Shown: piece by piece, positions 21,072 through 33,073 of the stretch
Layout: each line of letters starts with the position of its first letter
Numbering within the stretch: position 1 is the stretch's first letter
NCBI GenBank assembly: GCA_024180945.1
Contig: JAKSGN010000038.1
Coordinates: 1,240,001 to 1,304,000 of the forward strand
DNA from: Macrophomina tecta
Taxonomy: Eukaryota; Ascomycota; Dothideomycetes; Botryosphaeriales; Botryosphaeriaceae
DNA length: 64,000 bases
Reading direction: 5' to 3'
Made by a program: the position numbers and the translations under genes
The notes under the pieces: generated by a model
What the model was told of the DNA's origin: nothing
Seen by the model: only the letters and a program-made list of their open reading frames with translations
The model's database searches: none

Positions 21072-23325
21072 TTTAAAGAAACTAAAGGAGCGTACATTCA
21101 AGGAGTGACGGGTGTGGAGGAGTTAGCAACGCTGAAAAGTCCTGCAAGCGCCGCATGTAGTGGTGCTTTAAAATACAATGCACTGTTGAGAACAGGCCAG
21201 GAGTGGCTGGTTCCAGAACGCCGTTATGATTACCCTGCGACCTTGCACCGGCCCGCGCTGATTAGGAACGGCGTTGAGCCTCATGGCTTTTTTGGGGTTA
21301 ACAGGATCACGCCGTCCGTCTTGATGAGGTGCACTAGTCCGTGCCTGAGCGTACTAAACACTCTATTTCGTGAAACCACATTGCCATGGCTGGCGGGCTC
21401 ACCTGCCAGTGAGAGTTTACGTACCTTCTCGGCTAGTCACAAACTTTAAATGGCAACCGTTTGGCACTTCAGAGTTTCGAGGATTTCCTTGGAGCCCGAG
21501 CGGGTTCGCTCTTTGCCCACAGCGAGAAAAGAATGGCCCAATTGACCGCTGTATGCGTGGACATCACGAGGGAGATTATGAATGAAGACGAGTAGCCCAA
21601 TTTCATGGAGATCGCGCAGGGCTTAGCTTGCAGCGGTGACGCAGTGCAACCAACATCCACCGTCGGGAAACGCCAAACCGCCCTTAGCCTGGCAGCTCTT
21701 TGCATATCCCCTCAGCTCCACAGTGTTTCTTTTGCGAAGCGTTAGCTCTTGTGTTTCACATCTCATACTTGGGCATCTTGCCCTATTCTGAGCCGGACCG
21801 CCGGCGGCCGTGCAGAGAGACCGGGCACGTGTTACACTTTTGCCCGCTGCTGCCAGTGCTGTAGAGTTGCCAAGAACACAGTGTCCTTCCATGAGGCGTC
21901 AAATTTGCATCTCATCGAATTGGAAACAGAAAAAACTCGTCATACCTAAATGAGGCCGCGAATGAGAGAGCATGGAAGTTACAAGTTGGGGAGCTCATAT
22001 TGAAAGATATCCGAATTCTTGTAGAATTATAGTTAAAGTTGTAACGTTCCGAGTTGATAACTTGAAGCCTTGCTGGAAATGGTGGTCCCATAGGTAATCC
22101 CTACTCAAGTTTTCGATACTTAGGTGCCACAATCAGAATAGGGCGTGAAGTGATTTTACGAGTTTTGTGACCGAGCCGCATTCCTTCACTTGGGGATCCA
22201 TGAGGGCGTGTCCAGACTCCGTCCGCACGACTTCACCCAAGTATTTCGGGACTCCGCATCCGGTCACGTGGCCAGCAGTGTTGCGGCCGTCGCGCTAGTG
22301 TGCCCAGCTAGCGTCATGTGCTAATGGCTCGCCTTCTTAGGTAGCGTCCAGCAAACTAGCTCTCTCAACCAAAACATGACAATACAAGCATTGTGCATCT
22401 GCTCGTTGGAGCACTCCCCGAGGGATATGACAAGCAGTTACCACGACGAATTCGCGCGCCCATTATAGTGTTGATGGCTTAGCGATCCGTATTCTCGAGA
22501 ATCAGATGTCTTTTCAGTAGATGTGCACTCTATAGCGCGACCTGCAAAAAAGTCTTATTGCAGCAGCTAGTGAAAGCATCAAAGAGGGACTTCCCAGAAT
22601 TCGCGGAACTATTCGGACTTCTCTTAGGCGCAATCAACAGCCATGGTCTGCTCGCTCCGACAATACCTGTTTTGGGCATAAACTTGTGTTATTTGCTTTG
22701 AATGTAAGACTTCCAGAAATTGCTGCTCAGGAGATCGAAACTGGCGTCTGCGATGCCGTCCTCCCTCAGGACGTAGTTCATTGTTGGTCAGAAAAGTGGT
22801 GTGGCGTCTGCAAGTTCACGTCGGCTGGTGAAACAAGAGTTGATAAGGTTGGAGGATCCCGTGCCTTGGCTGGCGCAGAAGGGCGAAAGGGCCAACGGCT
22901 GGGAGCTAAGCGGAGGATAAAGAAAGGCCCTGGCAGCGGTGGGGGAGCGTCTGTTCTTATGTTCGCCTCACCGTGGTCTGCGGCTGCGCCAGCCTTCGAG
23001 CAGGGCAAATAGAGCTGCCTGCACGAGCCGATTTCCCCGCACACTGAGCACGCAGTCCATGGAAAGATTTCGTGAGGTAAAGAATTATAGTGGCCACTCA
23101 ATTTCTAGCCAAGAACCAACATTCATTATATGTCCGTAAGCGGGCTGGTGGCATGCCCAATGACTTCAGTCCAGTCCAAGGATACCTTGAAACGCGGGCA
23201 GCATGTGGCGTCGGAGGTCCATGAGAGGCCATGATTTATGCCACCTGCAGTCGTAGAAGCTCATCAGAAGTAATTCATTACCCCCCACCCCAAACCCTCC
23301 ATCCCCCACTCCATCGCCCAACCGC
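21072..23325. other. 2.2-kb intergenic stretch, no gene supported
   Basis: It separates the MscS gene from the 3' end of the peroxidase gene. The part from about 21950 to 22700 is less GC-rich than the flanking genes and has no frame longer than 60 codons. A GGT/CCCC-rich tract near 23280-23350 marks the end of the peroxidase. I see no repeat, transposon or RNA gene. Confidence 0.4.
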
Positions 23326-25426
23326 TCAGCTTTCCAGAACCGCCCCCCACACCCCCTCAACATCCACACTGCCCGCGCTCTGGTCCTTCAAGTAGCACTG
23401 CCCGCCCGCCTCTGCACTCCCCACGAATGCGACCGCCTGGCACGTGTCCGTATCCACGCACGCCTGCAGACAGGCCTCGAAGCTGGCCGTCCACGTGACG
23501 CCCGATCTGGCCGGCCTGGTAGTCCTTGCCGCACTTGACGGCGAACTTCTGGCCGCCGGATAGCGTCCAGGTGGCGCCGTCAGCGGCGGGGCAGGCGAGT
23601 GTTGTGGGCGTTGGGGTGGTCGATGATGCTAATGTTGTAGATGAGGAGATTGGGTGGGATGACGTGGGTGTTGTGCTGGGGGAGGGGGTCGGGAGGTTAG
23701 AGGAGCTTGGTGCGGCAGAGGAGGACGAGGCCGGCGGCGCAGCCGTGCTCGAGGAGCTAGGCGCGCTGGAAGAAGTGGGCGGTTCGGGGCTCAGGTCCTG
23801 GCAGGCATCGCCGAGGTCGGCGGAGGACTTGAAGGCGTCGGCGGCGGCAGCGCCGAGCTTGACGTCAAAGCGCGTGTCGGCGAGTTGGGCGGAGGTTAGC
23901 GTGTACGTGGTTGAGTAGAGGTCGTACGGGCCGACAGACGAGCTCTTCGTCATGGCGACTGTGCTGGCCTGGAGGACGGGGAGGACGGAGCGGGAGTTGG
24001 GGACCTTGAGGGTGACGCTGAGGGTGGGTGCGGAGGAGGCGGTATTGAGGACGGCGGCGGCGACGGTCATGGTGGTGCCGCTGAGGCAGCTCTGCGGGCT
24101 TTGAAAGATGACGGTGTCTTGGAGGGGGAAGCCGCTGCCGTTGTTGTCGTGAAGTTCGGTTTCGCCGCTGGTAAGGGTGATGAGGACGTTGAATGAGGAG
24201 ATGCCGGAGTCGGTGGGGATGTTTGCGGAGACTCCGTAGAACTTCTCGGCCGTTAGTGTGGCATCCCAACAGGGGCTTAGGATGAGTTATACCTCGAAGC
24301 TGTCATCGAACCCAGAGGCCGATCCTGAGGATTCGGTGCTCAAAGCTGTCGAGGATTCGGCCCCCTCGCGGTCCTTGTAGACAAGCTCGACCTTCTCAAT
24401 CTGGCTCGCAGAGCGCTCCGTAGTCCTAACACGGATATCTCCCGTAAGTTTTACCGACTCTCCTCCACCAAGCAATGTCAGCTGCAGCCCACTGGGTTTG
24501 ACATCATAGATTGAAATCGGGTCAGTGAGTACCACGCCCGTTGGAACAACATCAATCATCTTCTGCAGCATCCTAGCGCAAACACTGTTGAACGTATCAG
24601 GGTCAGCCATAGCCCTGACCGTAGCATTTCCATCCGCCGCAAAGACACGAGCGTCCGAGTTCCGGCCGTTCGCAGTAGAAGGGCCCACAACAAGCGAGTT
24701 CTTGGTTGTATTCGAGAGGTACTCGGTGACAACCTTGTTGTCAAACGCGTCCGTCGTGTCGAACTTGACGACGCCGTCCTCCGCCGACCCCACGGGCACG
24801 ATCTCCGGGTTGGCAGATGCGTGCACGCCGCCCAGAGTGTGGCCACACGCCACCACTTGGATCATCTCCGTCGTATTGAAGCCAGTACGGAGAAACTGGT
24901 TTTGAAAAGTTCCGATAGAATTCTGCGGCAGAGGCACACCTTGCGGGCCTGCTGCCTTTGCATCTACTCTCCCTGTCCGGATAGGCACGATTGGACCTCC
25001 GCATGACCGCACCGCCGTGTAGACTCCTAGCGCAATGATGTCAGCCATGGAAGATCTGCTTGTCAGATACGGCGCGTAGGTAGCTAGTGTGGTGTTGAAG
25101 GCGGGGCCGAGATTCTCCAAGCTCCGTGTTTCGTAAGCTATCGATGCGTCCAGTCCTCCGACGCCGGTATACACGCTGCCGGGAGCCATGTCGTGGAAGG
25201 CGGTTCGTATCCATTCGGCAGCTTGGACGCGGCCGGGGCCTTGCGACGAGAAGCCGCAGGGTGTGACGGGCCCTGCGAAGCTGCGGGCGCGGTAGCCGGT
25301 GTTGAGGACCATGATGTCCTCCAGTTCATCCATGGAAGATGGCCATGTCGGGGCAGCAGCGGTGCCAATGGCGTGGTAGACCACGCCTGTGACCCACACC
25401 AGGGTCAGGCCGGGATGCCTTGCCAT
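23326..25426 (-). CDS. secreted heme peroxidase (AA2-like) with Ser/Thr linker and Cys-rich tail; frame broken near the end
   Basis: Exons 25426-24293 and from 24241 on, joined over a 51-nt intron. An N-terminal hydrophobic segment (LVWVTGVVYHAIGTAAA) serves as signal peptide. The peroxidase domain has the distal site RTAFHDMAP and the proximal site VACGHTLGGVH, as in class II-like heme peroxidases. A beta-rich segment follows, then a Ser/Thr/Pro linker, then a small Cys-rich module resembling an apple/PAN domain (KCGKDYQAG, FEACLQACVDTDTC, GQCYLKD). The frame shifts near 23508-23516, around GGCCGGCC. The first frame stops at 23357 with a degenerate tail, while the next frame carries the conserved Cys module to a TGA at 23328-23326. 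One extra base would explain this. The enzyme presumably oxidises phenolic or other extracellular substrates; its real substrate is unknown. Confidence 0.78.
24242..24292 (-). other. intron of the peroxidase gene
   Basis: A 51-nt phase-0 intron, donor GTATAA, branch ACTAACGG, acceptor GAGAAG. It joins DDSFE to FYGVSANIP. Confidence 0.82.
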
Positions 25427-26332
25427 GGTTCAAGAGCGGGAGAAACGGAAGGACTGGCGAAACTGGATGCTAGCGACGAGCGCGCCGACGCAGGGAGTCG
25501 ATGCGGAGGCGAGAAATGGCGGTCGAGAAAAATCAGGAGCACATGGCGAACGTTTTAGCGGCAGAATATATTAAAATCCTAGCTCGGATGTTGTCCCTTC
25601 GGAACAAGGGACTTATCGCGTGCAGGGGATTTGATGTGCCGCAGACAATCCCGGCTCTGCTCTGCGGAAGTGGGCCGGACACGGCTCGAGCTCGCCCGAT
25701 CGGGAAGGGCCGCCGCTAAGAATAAGTTCTTGGCTTGCATTGGATTCGATAGAATGGCCAAGCATCTCGTATATATTTCTTTGCAGGAAAATCAGCCGCG
25801 CTCCCTGCCGCACCAGCAGGGTGGAACAAATGGCGAACAGTAGAAGTACAGAACAGGTGTTGAGCGCAAGAGAACAGGGGAGGGAAAAGGTTGCTTTGTG
25901 CGTGACCGGCCTCCGAGCACATTGTGAAGACCCCGCACTTCTGTCCAGGCCTTGCAGAAAATCGATGAAACCAAAGCGGCGTGCATGGCAGCCTGGAGTC
26001 AGCGAGTTTTCGGGGGGTCTGACCCGAAGCCACGTCCCGCGTGAGCCAATCCCGCCCCTCCCAGAGCATGCGCTGTCACCGTGAAAACAACAAGGGCCAG
26101 CTGAAGAAGCCGATAAGCCGGTCGTGTAAGGCTGAGGCTCTAGCGTGATATGTCGGTACTCGCCCAAAGACAGTCAAGGAAATGCCGAGCTCCACAACCA
26201 CAACTATTGGCCTTGGAGCCTCGGCCTTTGGTTTTCCATCCTCGTATCTCCGCTTCGTCAACGCCACACTCCTGCTATGGAACGCCACGCACCAGATTAA
26301 CATGTGCTTTCGACCAGAAGAAGTGGTGCCGG
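25427..26332. promoter_or_regulatory. upstream region of the peroxidase gene; otherwise empty
   Basis: An AGAATATATTAAAA stretch at about 25562-25575 lies about 140 bp upstream of the peroxidase start and could act as a TATA element. The rest has only overlapping short frames that I do not believe. Confidence 0.35.
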
Positions 26333-27868
26333 TTAATCCAAGAGAGTGGTCCAGAGGCGCAATGCGTCGTGCGCTGACTTTGGCATCTTCAGCAAGCATT
26401 CAGGCAACGCCGCGGAAGCGGACGAAGATGGTGCGTTTGCGAGTGAGGGACTCTGCAGTTTCGAGCAACCCTCGTTGACCACCCAGAAGCTGGACGCAGA
26501 CTCAGCGCTGGAACAGGAATGGCACGAGGAACTGTCGTCGTCTTCGGTGTATATCGTCGTGAAAGAAAGGTTGGGCTGCGGACCAGGCGTTTGGCTGAGA
26601 AACCTTGCGGAAGGATGCATTTCCTCTTCAGGAAACGGAATGATGTGACTTGGCATTCCCTCAGGGAGCTCGAATGTGCGCTTCTCACTATGTACTATTT
26701 CTCCCTTCGACATCTCCGAGCGGGGAGACTCTTTCGATGGCTTTTCGTGGGCTTGACAACCGGGAAAGGGACATTCGTTGCCTGCGTGCAGCTCTGGTAT
26801 CGCAAAGTCTTCTCTCTTACTCTTGGAGATCGGGCTGAGCATGATCCAATCTTTCCATGAGTATTTTGCACGACGCAGGTATGCTTTTACCGGCGTCATT
26901 TGGAAGGACTGCCGCCGGGGCGAGGCAGCCTTTTCCTCTTCATCGTCCAGAATGAGTCCGTCGAGATCTCTCCGGATTCGGGTGTACTCTGCGGCCAATT
27001 CCCTAGGTGATTGTGAGCCGCCGTACTTTCGAAGCCCTTCGATTTGGTGTAGTAGGCCCTTCACGTGGCTGGCACACTGATCCAATCCGGTCTCCGATAC
27101 TTCTGGTGACGTCTGTTCTTCTTCCTCTACTCGGTCAAAGTCCTGCCTTTGACATACGATAGGTGATTGAGGCTTATAATGGAAAGTGCAGATGGCAGAA
27201 GTACTTGTGATGGGCCGAGCGCCACCCGTAGTGCCCATGGCTTTATGAGGTGCCATACCCGCTGCACTTCCTCTGCTTCTCACAATTAATTGTCAGCATC
27301 TGCCATTTTACGAATCGAGACTTCCGCCTCACCTCCGAGTTGATGAATGAAGAGCGTCTTCTCCGGCCAATAATGAATCGTATCTCCGGACGGATGCGGC
27401 GCTATCTTGCAGCAGTCTCTCAATTCTTCTTGCCCACCTCTTTGGCATGTGAGTGTCCTCACGAGGGATCTCCAATACTGCTCGGAGCACCTTTAAAGCA
27501 TCCTTCAAGCATTGAGCCTTGGCACTCAGGACCTCAAATCCCCATTGAACCAGCGGCCACAGGCTCGGTTCTTCCAAGACACCATTCAGAGAAGCCTCGA
27601 CTTCCAAGAAAAGACGCCAGCACGTGTCGGTGATGGCCTGCGTCGTCCGGAAAGCGTCATGCTTCCACAAGTCCTTGCGTATCGGGTCCCGGAAGACGGC
27701 ATCCAGCGCTCTGATTGCCAAGCTCGCGCGAACAGTGTTCAATCCGAGAGCTGCATCCAGGTCCCCTCCACAAATCCCGTTCAGATCCCTATCCGAGTCA
27801 CTGACGACCTTGATGCCGAGGTCCGCCACCTGCAGCGCAGAAACGCCGCTGGCGATTGTCAATTCCAT
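26333..27868 (-). CDS. hypothetical two-exon fungal protein
   Basis: Exons 27868-27333 and 27272-26333 join to 491 residues starting MELTIASGVSALQVADLGIK. The intron (27332-27273, 60 nt) has donor GTGAGG, a GCTGACAATTAA branch region and acceptor AAGCAG. The first ~130 residues are predicted mostly helical (ALAIRALDAVF-type text, WRLFLEVEASLNGVLEE). That layout is seen at the N-terminus of several fungal STAND or ankyrin proteins, but no NACHT or repeat domain follows. The second half is Ser/Glu-rich, with a possible CPFPGC pair and no known fold. I do not recognise the family. The coding call rests on length, frame continuity across the intron and amino-acid composition. Confidence 0.62.
27273..27332 (-). 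other. intron of the hypothetical gene
   Basis: A 60-nt phase-2 intron with donor GTGAGG and acceptor AAGCAG. It joins HSSTR to RGSAAGMAPHK. Confidence 0.65.
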
Positions 27869-29384
27869 GGTTCAACGGGCGCGTATGGCGAAGCTGGCCT
27901 GCAGGAGGTAGCGAAGCGGGAGTGCAGGATTCCGCGGCCTGCGGTGCGGATCGGTCGGGTTCAGGAGAGATGAAATAAAAACGCCCCCTCTCGCTCCTGC
28001 AAGGGTGGCTTAATTTTCTTTGCCTCCCGGTCTGCTTGTCTCAGCCTTGAGGATCACGGTTGATGCGCGGTAGTCTGAGCTCGGATTACTTAGTGTGACT
28101 GCAACCCAGCTGGTTGGAAAATGCTGTGTGACCATACCGGAGCGGTCCTGATTGGGACAAGAGTGTCAAAATCTTCCCTTTCCTAATACTCATAGGAAAC
28201 TTTTGTTTTTTTTTTTTTTTTCTTGAACCGATGCTTATGCAAGCCTGTACCTGCTCATGGCAGGCGGCAGGATCACATCTTGGCTTGTAAGGCGGTCATT
28301 CGGGCCTATGGTCCAAAGGACAACATGTAGCACATTTCAGTAACGTCTCTGTTTGCATGACCGGAAGGTTCCATTCTGAGCTCCGCTATATCTTTAGCAG
28401 TGCTGATGCTGAGCTCGAATATATGGCTCTTTGCTGTCTGAAACTTCCACGCCGGCGCTTCCGGGTGGATGGAGTGATATGGGAATTTGCATGTCCGGTC
28501 AGTGCATTGCTTGGTCATGGGGTGGTCGGCAATCCGAGATCCTATCAGGGATCTCTGTCGAAAGGCCAGGGAAGCCTGCAGTGTTGCGAAAAGTCGTCGG
28601 ACAAATCTGTCAGTATGGATGAAAGTTGGGTTGCGTTAAATCGTAAAGATCGAGCGGCGGGTCCCGCGAGTTCGCCGGGTAATTCCGCGAGGCCGCCCAG
28701 CTGCATCAACAATGCGGGCTATCACGCTCAAAAGGCATACTGCCGCATGGTAATCAGCTGAAAATTGGTAGGATGGCCCCGAGAATGGCGACATAGTCCA
28801 CGGGAGATTGACGAGTACGAGCCACGGTGACACAGAAACAGGGCAGCTATCACACCCGGCGACTAAGAAATTGGATAGCTGGCGGCCAAGACTTATGCCA
28901 CTCACCGTCTGCGAATCGATATCGATGCCATCTGTTGTCCGAGCTCTCATGTCCCCTGGCCTGCCTGCTGGCCCCGCCGGGTTTGCCGCGTCATACAGCA
29001 TCCCTCGCGAAAAGACAACGTAGAGCATTTCCCCAAGCCTGCATCCCTTTGTCAGTTCCTGGCTCTTGATGCATCATTTGGTAAAATCATCTGGTCCAGA
29101 GAAACATGTGAAAGTGAAGTGCGGCACCTGAGAAGACAGCGTTGAAAAGAAATAAATCTTTGACATTCCGCGCAATTGCGGCGCTCGTTAAGGAGATGTT
29201 GGTATCATGCACAGAGAGGTCTTTAGTACAGCAATGAAACATCCGAAGCCCCAGACCCAGCTCTCATCATCCTCATCGCTCATATCGCATCATATCGCAT
29301 GCAGCCGAACCAGCAGCCTAGACACCTCTCTTCCCACTCCCGCCTCCCTGTCTCCGCGTCCCCTTGGGGCGAAGGTGAAGCCCC
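27869..29384. other. intergenic, poly-T tract, no gene supported
   Basis: Upstream region of the hypothetical gene and downstream region of the MARVEL gene. A run of about 18 T lies near 28204-28222. Short frames overlap on both strands with no family resemblance. Confidence 0.4.
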
Positions 29385-30056
29385 TTAGACCTCGCTCTTC
29401 CTCATCCTGACCCCACCCCTGTTCATCCACCACATGACCGTGCCATACACCGCCGTGATAAACCACAACAACATACACACCAAATCGACCCACACCGCAT
29501 GCTTCATCCGCAAGATCCCCGCCACGTACTCGGGCGCCTCATTGATGTACATGCGCCCAAAGATGCCAAACACAACCACCCACAAGATAAACAGCACCCA
29601 ATCCCACGCGAAGAAGAACAGGCTATGCACCATCGGCACGAGATACACGAGGCACGTGATCGCGGACAGGCCGGCCGTCACCTCCGCGTACACCCACTTC
29701 GAGTCCGCGTACGCGTGCGCCTTGCGCGCGTTGTCCAGGTCGACGCCGTACAAGCCGCAGACGGTCAGCGCGAGCACGAACTGCAGCAGGCGCAGCAGGA
29801 CGCGGGCGAGGAGGCCCGGCAGGCCACCGTGGTGGGAGTAGCCGGCGAGCTGGTTGAGAGTGATCATGGTGGCGCGGCGGTTGCTGATATTGTTGAGGTA
29901 GAAACTGTCGCGATGGTCGCTGAAGCCGCCGGTGGGGGAGATGGGGGATTGGTGGTCGTAGTGAGACGGTCGGTGGGTGTGCTTGCGGGCTTGGTGGTTC
30001 TTGTGGTCGGCGTAGATGGCGTACGCTTGGCGGCCGAGCTTGAGGGCTGTTAGCAT
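29385..30056 (-). CDS. MARVEL-like four-helix membrane protein
   Basis: A single exon of 223 residues. After ~70 polar residues (His-, Ser- and Asn-rich) there are four hydrophobic helices: about 84-107 (LLRLLQFVLALTVCGLYGV), 123-144 (VTAGLSAITCLVYLVPMV), 148-168 (FFFAWDWVLFILWVVVFGIFG) and 188-210 (VDLVCMLLWFITAVYGTVMWW). The W-x-x-F/L-pattern and the short basic C-terminus match fungal MARVEL-domain proteins, which sit in the plasma membrane or secretory vesicles (NCE102 relatives). The precise role is not readable. Upstream, at about 30072-30092, is a T-rich tract. Confidence 0.8.
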   Translation of the reverse strand: MLTALKLGRQAYAIYADHKNHQARKHTHRPSHYDHQSPISPTGGFSDHRDSFYLNNISNRRATMITLNQLAGYSHHGGLPGLLARVLLRLLQFVLALTVCGLYGVDLDNARKAHAYADSKWVYAEVTAGLSAITCLVYLVPMVHSLFFFAWDWVLFILWVVVFGIFGRMYINEAPEYVAGILRMKHAVWVDLVCMLLWFITAVYGTVMWWMNRGGVRMRKSEV

Positions 30057-31162
30057 GCTGTAGGTTTATGTTGTTTCTTTTTTTTTTTTTCTTATTCGGA
30101 GCGTGGGAGTGTTCTCGTTCCAGCCTGCTGACAGGTGATGTGTGAAGGAAGGCGCTGGAAATGCCGTGGCCTTTATTGCGTGCGAGGAAAGAAAGTGACT
30201 TACACAGTGTCTTCACCGGGGTGTTGGAGCGTGTCCGGAAATTTGAATCGGGCGCTCGAGAGCTGATGGTCGGAGAGTGTCGACTTAATACCTGTCGCGA
30301 AGGGACACGGGTGCGAACAAAGTGTTTGTGAGGGGGACAAAGAAAAGCGGGCAAGCTCGTGGGCAGAGGCTTGTTTTAGAAATTATAGGCGGATAAAGAA
30401 GCGTGGCGGAAACAAGGAAACAACCCAGTCAATGGGATTGCCGCTCTTCTGCTCCAGCAAGAAGCCTCGGCGGAGTCGGATGAGATAAAGTCAGGAGTGC
30501 AGCGACGATCACAGACCGGGCTGCTGATTGCTGTCGAGGGAGAGTTGGGGGAAAGCGTGGTGTGAAGCACAAGAGTGTGGGCTGGCGAAGAGGCCAGCTC
30601 TTATAGTAGCACACAGCGCAGTCGACGAGGCCAGAGAGCTCGCATTCCTGAAACTGGTCGGGCGAGGAATGGGGTGGTGGGCGTGAGGTGCACCCTGGCG
30701 GCGCCCACACGTCATGCCTAGCGCCGTGTCCCTGCAGCCTCAGTCAAGATCGCGACCGCCAAACGATTGGCTGACAGCGCTCCACTGCGCATCCACGCAT
30801 CGCCGCTCGCCCTGTGTGCGACAGCGCTGCCTGCGCGGCCCGAGATCGCTGCTTTCCGCCCACGTTGTTTCATCGCCACTGCACGTCCGGCGGTTGCGAA
30901 AGTATCGCGTTTCAGCCGCGCCATTGGCCGTGAGTGCGCGCGACATCTTGCGGGGGAGGGTCAGTCGGCCTCCTGCGGCTCTCTCGCCCAGCTCCACCAA
31001 AAAGTTAAGCGCGCGACACGACTCCCCAGCGTCTCGCCGTGCGACCTCAACCGTGCACGATCGATGGCCGCAAGACAGACCACACTCTCCTTTGCCGATT
31101 TCCGAGCGGGTACACGTTTTCTATTCATAGCCGACAGGCGGCGCCTACGCCTCTACCAAAGG
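30057..31162. other. intergenic region, no gene supported
   Basis: Upstream region of the MARVEL gene and downstream region of the glutathione transferase gene. GC-rich from about 30700, with several overlapping open frames on both strands that look like by-products of base composition. Confidence 0.4.
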
Positions 31163-32223
31163 TCACGGCGAGCTGTACTTGTAGTTGTACTGCTCCTTCG
31201 CCTTCCTAATCAACTCAGCCTGCTGCTCCTCGCTCTTCCTGAACTCCTCGTCCGTCTGAATCCGCTCCTTGTACGCCCGATTGGTAAAGCTGCTCTCGGT
31301 CGGCACGCTGAGACCCTTGCGCACCGCCGGCCGCGCCTCGATGCGCTCCCACCATTGGTGCAGGTTCGGGAACTGTTCCAGGTCGATGCCCGAGAAGTAG
31401 CAGACGTTGACCCAGCCGAAGTTCGCGATGTCGGCGATGCTGAACTTGCCGCGCCCGGGCCCGACCAGGAAGTCGCGGTCGGCGAGGTGCGCGTCGAGGA
31501 TGCCATACAGCCGTTCCGTCTCGCCCACGTAGCGCTGGATCCCGTACGGGATGCGCTCTTTGGCCGCCCGCGCGAAGTGGTTCGCTTGGCCCTGCATGGG
31601 GCCGACACCGCCGTGCTGCCCTTTTGTCAGAAAAGCCTGTCCGGGATGTGTGCTGTGTGTACGTGTGGGCGTCTGCTGGCGCTGAGTGAGACGTGAGGAG
31701 GGGTAAACAGCCTACCTGCCATGCAACCCACTGCTCCGCACGCGATAGATCCTTCGCATCCGCGAACGTGAACTGCTTCTCCGGGTCGTAGTGCCTCGTC
31801 AGGTAGGCCAGGATCGCTGGTGGATCGCCGTCAGCTGTCAATCACCCCGCTTTGACCGCAATGAGCGCTCCAGCAGCCCATTGGTCACGTACCGGCCCCT
31901 TCCTGCACGGAGAATCCATCGTTGTCGTGGTCCACGATCACAGGGATGCGTCCGTTCGGGCCCAGCTTCGTGAACCACGGCTCCTTCTGGATGTTCTCCA
32001 TGATGTTGATGCTCTGGAACGTGTACTCCAGGCCATATTTCTCCTTCAGCTCCTCCAGCAGTATGCTCGCCTTGTGTCCGTTTGGTGTCTGGAACGTTAA
32101 GAGCTCGATGCCCTTGTTTGCGATGAGACCGGTCGGGCGAGACATAATCGGCGGTGGTATGATAGACGGGCGAAATGCGGGTCGACCAGCTTGAAAAAGG
32201 CGAGGTATGGTGCGAGAATACAT
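31163..32223 (-). CDS. glutathione S-transferase, URE2/GTT-like
   Basis: Exons 32223-31893, 31834-31716 and 31615-31163 give 300 residues. The thioredoxin-like N-domain begins IELLTFQTPNGHKASILLEEL and has a PNGRIPVIVDHD loop with the cis-Pro and a VQEGA segment. The all-helical C-domain holds HGGVGPMQGQANHFARAA, YGILDAHLADRDFLVGPGRGKFSIADI, and a C-terminal Tyr/Lys tail. These are typical of the yeast Ure2p-type GST group, which lacks the canonical Ser/Cys active site and often conjugates or reduces with glutathione. Residues 1-26 precede a second Met (MSRPTG) and are rich in Arg and Pro, so they could be a mitochondrial presequence; a start at 32145 is the alternative. Introns are 58 and 100 nt with GTACGT and GTAGGC donors. 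Confidence 0.87.
31616..31715 (-). other. intron 2 of the glutathione transferase gene
   Basis: A 100-nt phase-0 intron, donor GTAGGC, branch TTCTGACAA, acceptor GGGCAG. It joins VAWQ to HGGVGPMQGQ. Confidence 0.78.
31835..31892 (-). other. intron 1 of the glutathione transferase gene
   Basis: A 58-nt phase-1 intron, donor GTACGT, branch TTGAC, acceptor CAG. It joins SVQEGA to ADGDPPAILAYL. Confidence 0.82.
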
Positions 32224-33073
32224 CTCCAGCGGCGTGAACGGGCTCAGCTGGAATATATGTGGCCACGAGGGTCAGTAGTCGAGGGTTGTACTCCTCCGCT
32301 TGGCGAGTAGCGGACACCGCTCATGACGCCGTCGGGACACGAGCTCCCGATGTTGAGAGCAAATCAGCTCAATGGACGCGTTTCAATCGGCATCCAGCAG
32401 CTCGACCGGTTCCGTGTAGGTAAACTCCGGATTTCTAAGCGGGATAATGTCAGCATTGTGGGGTTTAGGCTGCGATGCCGAAGGAATCGCAACACCACAG
32501 CTCCAAAGAGCTTCGTCCAACCTTGGTCCGTGTGGCACCTCAAGCTCCTGTGATTATGTAATAATATCCCCCGGCAGTCCCCACCAACCTCTCTCTCTCT
32601 TAAGAATTCTGTAGAACAGAAATTTGGGTCTGCAGGAGTGTACAATCAAAAATGTTTTAAGAGCCCTAGATACGCGAGAAGTATCGACAAGCGTACATAG
32701 TAGTCACGCTAATAATGTCGAGGCCTTGGGTTCTAAACTAAGTATCCATTTTGAGCTCGCAAATGAATTTACCCGAAAGAAGCAACTCATTGTCTTACAT
32801 ATTACAAAAGAATGCACATAATGTGCCCAAACCCGTTTGCAAGCTTTTTTTTTTTGGAAATGTCCTCGCAGGCCCGACGCGTGCTCGTCCAGGAAACGCC
32901 AGAAATTCACCATCATATCCAGAAGCTCTCAACACCCTGCGTCGCCGCCTCTCCTTGCGTTTGTGGCTCATCGGGGGTACCCTCCTGTTCCTCACGTTCC
33001 CCCGTGGGTCGGGCTCCGGAGGCCTGGTCTCCCACATCACCTCCTATCACTCCTTGCTCGCGGTCACGGTCGA
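32224..33073. other. intergenic region, no gene supported
   Basis: Separates two genes on the same strand: the lipase gene ends at 33074 and the glutathione transferase starts at 32223. It contains a CT run at about 32590-32600 and a T run at about 32845-32855. Confidence 0.4.
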
